Source of the DNA: Mastigias papua
Lineage: Eukaryota > Cnidaria > Scyphozoa > Rhizostomeae > Mastigiidae
Assembly: GCA_964019165.1 (NCBI GenBank)
Contig: OZ025268.1
Span: forward strand, 18,016,784 to 18,080,783
DNA length: 64,000 bases
Reading direction: 5' to 3'
The position numbers were made by a program, and so were the translations under genes. Of the stretch, positions 22,101-31,100 are shown one piece after another (the first letter of the stretch is position 1; each line of letters starts with the position of its first letter). Under the pieces are notes generated by a model. It saw nothing but the letters and a program-made list of their open reading frames with translations, was not told the origin of the DNA and ran no database searches.

Positions 22101-25100
22101 ATACATAGTTTATATGCAATTTCAACTGCCCGGATTTACCATCCGGCGAAAATCCACCCTGCAAAGTGTGAGATGTGCATGTACAAGATGTTAGTTAGTT
22201 TTCATAGTTTTCTGAACATGTACAGATGCCTCTGCTACACTTTTCTTCGACATTTTTAGAGAATTCAACGTTGAGAATCGAAGAAAAACACAAAAAACGA
22301 TACAATTTCTCCTAGGCTTGCGGTCAAACGCCTTATAATTTTGCCGAAGCGCACTTGCTTAACCTCGCTTTCATTCACCTCCTTGCTCACGCATGCGCGA
22401 AAAAAAAGTGTCAGCCGGAACTAAACGGAGTGACCCTTCTGCCCAACTCTATTCTGTGATCATGGCTTGTCAGTAATAATGGTGCCTTGTTCAAATCTGT
22501 CGGTAAATTTCTTTTGCCACACCCATCACCACTCAAAAGTCTCTTGACACTCCACTGGCGTAATATTGACATGACATAATATTGTGTTTCAGTGCAAATG
22601 ACCTTCGACACATTCGAACAATTCCTGAGTTCATGGCAGTTTCCATGATTGCAAATAATTGCTTAGTATAAACTCCGTTGACCAGGTATTCGCATGGAAA
22701 CACACTCATTTAGAAAGAAACTAAACCATGGATTCTAATATTTGATTTAACGTAACAAGTAATCTTCCATTTTCCTCATATCCCTGTATCCTACATACAC
22801 ATCATCACTACACTCAGCAACTTTATCCACCCAAAGGGAATAACTACACAAATTGCCTCAACAGGTAAAACAGTGAGAGGCTGCAATCATCCAAGGAAAA
22901 TATTGACATAAAACCATCAAACAGACGGAATAACTTTGCCATAGTCGGTTGAAAACAAAGCACAAAATGTGTGAATATTAAAACACCAACAGCAAACAAA
23001 GCTCATCACCAGACATTAATTATCTTCCTACATTCTCTAGCAAACGTAACTTTTCAATTGACTTGCTGCACTGTGACTCTTTCAGATCAGTAACCAACAA
23101 AATTTAATTTACACCATAAATGACCAGCAATAAGGGCGAGTGATCGGGTTGCCGTCTACTGAGCCGCAGATTAATGGCTCGAGGCGAACCTAAGGCAATT
23201 GCCCAGACGCTAGCTCATTGTCTACCCAGCAGCAAACATAGAAATAGGAGGACTAGAATGCGCGGTAGGTCACGTGGAGCGTAATGCCAATGGGGAGTCA
23301 AAATGGTAGCACCACGTTGGCAAAAAGACAGAAGGGGCACTCTGAGCTCTACGTAAAGAACATAGGCTAAATGTCGTTTGGCGGGTAGTTTTGTAACATG
23401 GTACTTCCTAGCAATAAATATGGATATAACAAATGATGCACACTGTAGAAAATCTAACTTCTGGACGAAATAACCTGTTTTTTCATTCGTAAGTATACGC
23501 GCACGAGGGGTTTTCCTTGTGACTTGTAGGCCTTGTCACTTTCTATTCACCGCTAATTCGGCTACTGATTTATATTGACCTTATTTACAAATACTTTGGG
23601 CATATCTAGCTACAATTGCTGCAAGAATATTTACTGATTTTACTAGATTCCTGCACATTTAGAGAGGAATAGTAACTGTTTACATCTGGGTGCAAATTTG
23701 AAAAACAGCTTCTCTCGGAACAATATCAATACCCCCTAAGATGTCAATTGCCCAGAGACCTTCCGGAAACCAATTATTCAAAAAACATTAACTTTTTAGC
23801 TTTGCATTAACATAGCATCAATACAAAGTTTAATCAAATAAATAAGCATGACCATTTAGTCATACTATAAGTGCAGTAAATAAAGCTGGAGGAACATGTT
23901 GGACAAGCAACTGGATGTAAACTAACAGAAGAGGCCTTAGAGTGTACAAAAGTCTTCACTTTTGCAGTTGAAGAGCCTATGTATTATAAAAAAGGATTCT
24001 ATCATTCCCAGTCTTACACCATCAGATCCTGGTATCTGAATAACAAATGTGACCTAGGCTTTCTTCAATAGAAATTTGATAAAGTTTGCAATAAGATGAA
24101 GGGTAGGGTATCATAGTGTAACTTTGAAGGGCCTTGTAGTCAAATCTTGAAGCAAGAGAGTAAAATTCATGGTTTATTTGGCATACTTCAAAGCATTAAA
24201 CATGCCAGGAATGCAGTGATACATGTGGGAACATCCTACCATTCCTCTGTAGAAGACATCAAAAGAATGCAAAAATCTTGTGACTAAGCATTTTTCCATT
24301 CTATTTCTTCTCTCATTGCATTTTTATTAAATCTGAGAATATAAAAATTCAAAGATAACAAGGCTGCTAATGATATTACACTTCTCATGAATGATATGTC
24401 CACCAACTTATTCGTTTTCATGGCATGTTGTTTGGTAACTATGTTCTGAATCATAGCCTTTTCAGAATCATATTGAAATACTACATTTGTCAAAAATTGT
24501 ATTTCTCAAAAATAACACATTTTTAGAAATTTCATTTATTCCTTAAAGACACTGTATATTGTTCATTTACATAATATACTTCTCAAAAACATAATATATT
24601 TCTCAAAAAGTACAAGTAAATTGGGTTGGTACAACAATCACACAGTTATGCAGCTAAAGTATGGAGCAAAACTACCCCTAGGAAGCTATATGGACTCTCA
24701 ATTAACAGCTACTTAGGGGCTGGTCAGTAATTCTTTCAGGGGAGGGGGTGGAAGACGTCTAGGAGGAGGACCAAAATTCTGCACACTCAGAGAGAGGGAA
24801 TGAGAAATAAAGAGCACTTTAAACGAAGGAGTATGGAGTTTCTTCTGAAATCTTGGAGTAGGGACCAAACTTTTTACATAAATCTAAGAGGGGGGGGGAC
24901 GAAAATTCCGTCAACAATATGAGAATTTCTTCCATCCCTCCCCACAAGTAAGTAATGACCCGTCCCTTATGTCCATGTCTTTGATTAGGATACAACCCAG
25001 TTGCCTAGGTGCACTCCGTGTAATGCTCACGCCGGAGATTCACCAAGTTACTTTGCACTCACGCCAATATGACACACGTATAGGTCATGCTGTTATCGTT

Positions 25101-28100
25101 TCCCTGTACTGCAGCACCAACATCAATAATTTTCATGCCAGTACTCCTAGAAAAAGATGTACTCCTCCTTGGATATCTCCAGAGTAGGCCGCATGGCATG
25201 CACACCAGCCTAGATGTATACAATTGATGCGGGTACCACCGATATATCTGCAGCTGACACACAACTACCTGATAGTTGACAATTATTTGAAATCCTGAGT
25301 CTTCAACTGTATGGAATGGTTCAATGCTAAAACATACATAGATTCTTATTATCCACATTTGCACTACCTCTCTAGAAAGTACTTGGCCTATCCTGTCAAA
25401 GATTTATGTTTCGCTTAAAAGTACTTTTCTTAAGTGGTTCAACTAGCTATGAAACAAAGTAATTTTGACTTACGTTGTGGATATTTTATCCTTAGTTAAT
25501 CTGTCACTGTTTGGATCTCTAGGGGCATTAAAGAACAGGATACAAACCCTAAGGCCCATATAACAAACTTTTGAAAAGCGATGGAATCGCAACAGAAAAG
25601 GTAATTTTCAAACTCTGAAGGCACTTACCGATAATCTTATTCCTTCATCACACCGAAAATTGCATTTACAGTCTACATAGGTTCAATATTAGTCCAAATA
25701 GATTGAAAACACCATTTGACAGTATGGCCCGTAACATTCTTTTGCCAACGTGTTGCTACCATCTTTGCTCCTCATGGGTATTACATACCAGACAAAAGCG
25801 AAACAATAGAGCGCGCATTCTAGTCCTCCTATTTCTATGGCAGCAAACCAGCACCTAGTCGCAGCACTTTTTTCATTGACAAACGCAAACTTAATATTAG
25901 TATCTTTCTCGACCTAAAGAAGGCGTTCGATACCGTGGACCACGGAATTCTCCTATCAAAGTTAAGTAAATATGGTGCAGTAGTGACACCACTTCGCTGG
26001 TTCGCATCTTATTTAACTGACAGGAAACAATACTGTCAAATAAATGGTCACAAATCCTGCCTGAAAAATGTTCTCTGCGGCATTCCACAGGGCTCGTGCT
26101 TGGGGCCTCTTTTATTTATCCTTTATGTAAATAACTTTGAGCAATGCCTCGAAAAATGTACAGCAAACATGTACGCAGATGATACCAGTGTAACATGTTC
26201 TGCTGAAGGTCTTACTGAGCTCTGCAACGACTTAAAAACAGAGGTTGGCAATATAGCAGAATGGTTAAGACTAAATAAGCTAAGTCTTAACAATGATAAA
26301 ACAGAGTACATGGTAGTTGGTCACAAACGTCAAACCAACAGTATCTCTGAACCTATTGAGATAAACATAAACGAAGAGCCAATTAAACGGGTCCAGACAG
26401 TAAAATATCTCGGAACCATGGTAGACGAAAACCTTACATGGAATGAGCAATATAAGAAGCTCAAAGGTAAAATAAAAAGTGCGGTCTCGTCCCTGCAGAA
26501 ATTAAGAAACATACTTCCGCAGTCGAAACTAGACCAAGTGTATAGGGCGCTGCTCGAGAGTCATTTGCGATACAGTGATGAGTTGTGGGGCAGTTTATCA
26601 AATACAAAACTTGATCATCTCCAGCGTCTTCAAAACAGAGCACGGACGCTGATTGAGAGCTCCAGATTGAAAGATGGGTGGACTTGTAACTGGCTCTCAG
26701 TTTCCAACTTGACCAAATTTGATAGGGCAATAATGATCTACAAAATCCTTAACGGTCTGTGCCCGGAGAGCTTGAACGGGAAACTCATCACTAGATCCCA
26801 GATTTCAAAATATCAAACAAGAAATCAGCAAGATTTAGACATCCCAAGACTCAATCTTGAGTTCTCTAAAACAAGTTTTTTCTATACAACTGCAAAGACA
26901 TGGAATGAAATTCCATTGCAAATTTCACTTTTAAAAAAAGACTGAAGGAATTTCTCCAGAATTAAAATCCTTCCCCAAGCACGGCACCCAGGAAGATCAG
27001 CAATCTGGCATTCTCGTAAATTGATTAGTAAGCTACAGATTATTTAGAATTAGATGAACGTTGATTAGTAAGTTATATATATTTGTTTTTATATTTTAAT
27101 TTTTGTAATTTAAGCTGATGGGAGTTCGTGATTAAATATAAGATGATGATGATGATGGGGATGAAGGCGTTAAGGAAAGGACCTGCCTTACCTACCTCAT
27201 GGGTCGAATACCCAGGAAAAGTATCTTCTCTAACATGCACTCCCTGCCGTATGTAACAGGCTACAGAATACGATGTCCCACCCTAAAACATACCAAGGTT
27301 ACCCTCAAATATCACTTCATATCCACTGTAAATAAAATTATTGTGTGAATATCAGTTTTACTTTGATGTAAGTTGAAAAAATGAAGCCGTTACTTCTTGT
27401 GATTCAGTAGTAGGAGCACTGCCAAAATGCAAGCAACATAAAATTGCTAGCACACACTGAGCACGTCAAGGGCATGCGGAAGTAAAGAGTAATACTTTGA
27501 CTCGTAGGGAAAAGTTGTCGTAAGGGAGCGGTCATTATTTATGACCGGGGTGGGGACTGAAGACAAAATGGTGGGGTAACTGAAAAAAACAAGCTGTGTT
27601 AGGTGGGGTAGAAGAATAATTTTTGACCACAGGGGTAGTGTAAAAACATATACCATATTTAAGCATAAATGCACCCTTGTTTTACAGTTTTCCTTTGGTG
27701 GGGTAAAGGAAATTTGACTTTAAGCAAATGGTAGGGTAAAATATTTTTGAGGACACACAATACTTTCTCTTCAGTCCCCACCCCGGCCATAAATAATGAC
27801 CGCTCCCTAATCATTGTTACTTGTCGGTAATTATGGTGCCTTGTCAGGGTGCTTTGTTCAAACCTGTCGTCGGTAAACTTGATATCTACATCCGCAGGCA
27901 CCAATGCTTCTGTTTGATGCTCGTACTGATCTAGTTGCTGAAAAGGTATTCAAAGAGGCTTCAAGCTGCACTAGTCAGTCAGTAACTACAATTCGCAGCC
28001 AGAGTGGAATTGAAATTTGAATAATTGAAATTAATGGAATAGATACTAGACTATTATCAACTCCACGCAAACTTTTTTCTCTTTATTCTCCCTGTTTGAT

Positions 28101-31100
28101 ATGTTATGGATCCCTCTTTGTCTTCTCATTCTAACTAATTTTGAGTCACTCAGCTACTACTCGATAACAAACAGACTGGGATGGTCATTGACGGGTACTA
28201 ATGTGCTTGCTTGAGTTTGATAAACCACAGTTATTTAACATCTGACTTCATGTAACAATTATTTTTTCAGTGTTATATTCACTTGTATTCTAGATGCGAT
28301 GTGTACAAATTAGTGATAATAGGGCAATTTCATATCAGAGGCTAAGACACTACACACAGTCAGATTAAGAAATAATATCATCTTAAAGCGTTTTTATGCT
28401 GCACACGAGAAACAATTCTGGAGGGGCTATCGCCCTCCTAGCAAATCTATGTGGGAGATATACCACCCTGGTCACAATTTTCTAATGAAAAAGCCTGATT
28501 CTAATATATCCTAAAGCTGGCTCTAATTCCGAGCTCCCAACTATGCTTTTAAGATAACATGAGACATAGCCATAAAGGACACAAGCAAACAACTGAGTCC
28601 ACGCAAACCCCACAAACACAACTCTGCTTGGAACAAAGGCACAAGGACCATAAAAACTGTAGATACATACGTGTAGCAGGTGACGCATCAACTTCCTTCT
28701 TGTCTATAGCTGATTGGAGCTCTGTGAATAGTACGAAGGTATAATGGCCATAAGAATTGCTGAAATCTTTGTTATGAAAACTAATAATAATATTCGCAAC
28801 TCACAAACCTAGAGAACTGCTCGTGAAAAAGTTCTATAACCAGAGAATCGACAATCTTTTTGCAAGTATATGCAGAATAACACTCCAATACCGGAGTTGT
28901 GGCATAGTGGTAAAAACATCCACCTCATACTTGCGGGGTTGGGGGTCCAGCGGAGGCCAAGTTACATCAGAGACTTTAAAAATCGCATCCACTACCTGCT
29001 TGTCTGGGACTTGAAATGTAAGAATGCATGGGGAGAGAAATTCAATGACACTTAGCTAACAGTGGACTAGCCATATACTATGGTGGCCCATAAGGGCCAG
29101 ACAAAATTCTCTTTCAACTGGACAATGCATTTTATTTTGACTGGGCAAAACTGTCTTTTGACTAGACAAAATATCGGGACAAAACTGTTTACTTTAAATA
29201 AACATCCCTTTTCTGTACTTCCTACTGTGATTTCTCATTAAATCCCCCTCTTCAATTAACCCCTTAGAAGAAGCAAAAAGTTATTAAGCTCCCATTAAAA
29301 TCTGAAGAATGCCAAAAATAAGTTACTATGATAAAAAGAATAAACTTTGTGCTGCTGATGAGGTTTATTACTGTTGAACAAAACAAGTCAAAATCAAATT
29401 CAAACATCTATATGCTGCAAACAGAAACATTCCAACTATCAAAAGAAGCTCCCAGCAGAATCAGTGCCGTACAGAAGTCAGTTAATATATGTGCACACTG
29501 TCTTTGAGTTTTGATGGTTCTGAAGAGAGACTCAACATGCATGAAGCACAAGCCATATAAGAGAATTTTCTTTAAGCTACTACTTGTTTGTGTTCAGACA
29601 AAGGAAATGGACCCCATTGAAAAACAACATTTCAGAAGAGGACAAGACCAAGGAAAATGGTTCAAAATTAATAATTGATGAGGATAATGATCCTATTAAT
29701 GTGAGCAAGCCTGATACATACAGATCTTTTCACCACAGACAAATTTTGGTCATACTTCAAAAATTTACTAAGCTCCCAGGGGCTGAATAGAGACATTACA
29801 GTAATGGAATACAACACAAACAAAACAAACTGCTTACCTTGTTGCTTAACTTTATATTGTTCCAAAGTTAGTGCTTGATCTATGGAAGAGATGTGAGATA
29901 TTATCAAAAAGTAATGTGCTGGTCAATACCTACAGTGGGTCATGGAGCATTACATGCTCCTTGACAAAACTTCTACCAGCAAACTGCCAAACTTTCCATT
30001 TTTGTTGCAAAACCTGTTTGATTTGCAATATACTAGGAACACAAAAAGAACACTTAAGGGTGTATTCATAAAATCATATACAGCAAAACCCTGCAAACAA
30101 GAAAATAGGAAAAAGATCACAAGAGACTGATAAAATTGGCATATACGCATTTTTCATGACATTATTCACCATAGTAGTTAACTTCCAGAACTTCATTAAA
30201 ACTTTACAAAGTCATGTTTAAACAAAATAGATCAGTGAATAGCAACCTTACTACCACAATGATGAGGACTTAAACAGAGAGCTACCATGTAAAGAAACTA
30301 AAAGCAGAAAGCCAATATAAGAAGCCTATATCTCATGATCTTAGAACAGAAGTGGGAAATTATTAGGAAGTTTTTCAGAATTCATTTTCAGTCTGAATGT
30401 GAGTTACACAAGCTTTCTACAAAGCTGATAGAAAGAACATTGATTAGTGATTGTTAGTGATGTTGCAGCTGTCTCAATCAACGCAACTTTTTATACAAAA
30501 TGTCACCTGAACATACCTTCTGAGGAGTGAAGTGGTTTCACCATTGCATACCTCTACCGTTTATCAATGCACAAAATCATTTTATTACTGTACATCAGAA
30601 TTAGGTATGCTTCTATATCCAACTATAAATAAATACTTTAGGTACTGTAATTATGACTCTCGTTAGTACTATAATTATGACTCTCCAGGCCCATGCCTAC
30701 AGTGTGGTGAGGGGGACATCTCAATTCCCAGATAAATTACAAAGTTTGTTATTTCTGCCTGCAACTGTACCTTTTTGTATTATAAGAGCCCAAGAAGAAT
30801 TAGGTGCTACAGCATTGCAAACAGCCCATGACTTTGCTACATTTACACATGTTTGAGAGTTCTAATCAGGTCTATTTTCTCCTAACATAATTGACCAATC
30901 ACCATGCCCAGTGGGCTAAAAGTTAGCTATGGAATGAGTATATGATCAGAATCCTGCATGATGATTGGTCAGTTAGGTTGGGAGAAAGTGAACCTGATTA
31001 GAGCTCTCAATTATTTGGTGGCTATGCCTAGATTCACATAATTTGCAAACAAATGAAATGCACAATAACTCAAAATTGAAAAATATATTCTTCACTGATG

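Larger units (their letters stand above)
21030..22466. mobile_element. Mutator-like element with 9-bp duplication
   Basis: The element 21039-22457 begins ACAGAATAGAGTTAGGCAGA and ends with the inverted sequence CAACTCTATTCTGT. The arms match over about 33 bases, through GAAGGGTCACTC. It is flanked by a perfect 9-base direct duplication GATCATGGC (21030-21038 and 22458-22466), the target-site length of Mutator-like transposons. It encodes no transposase, carries a coding-like fragment near its left end and hosts a nested solo LTR. It lies in MyD88 intron 2. Confidence 0.85.

Noticed and set aside
25059..25364. 101-codon minus-strand ORF within the 2.6-kb TIR element
   Set aside because: Considered as a transposase remnant; no catalytic motif or THAP zinc finger can be read.
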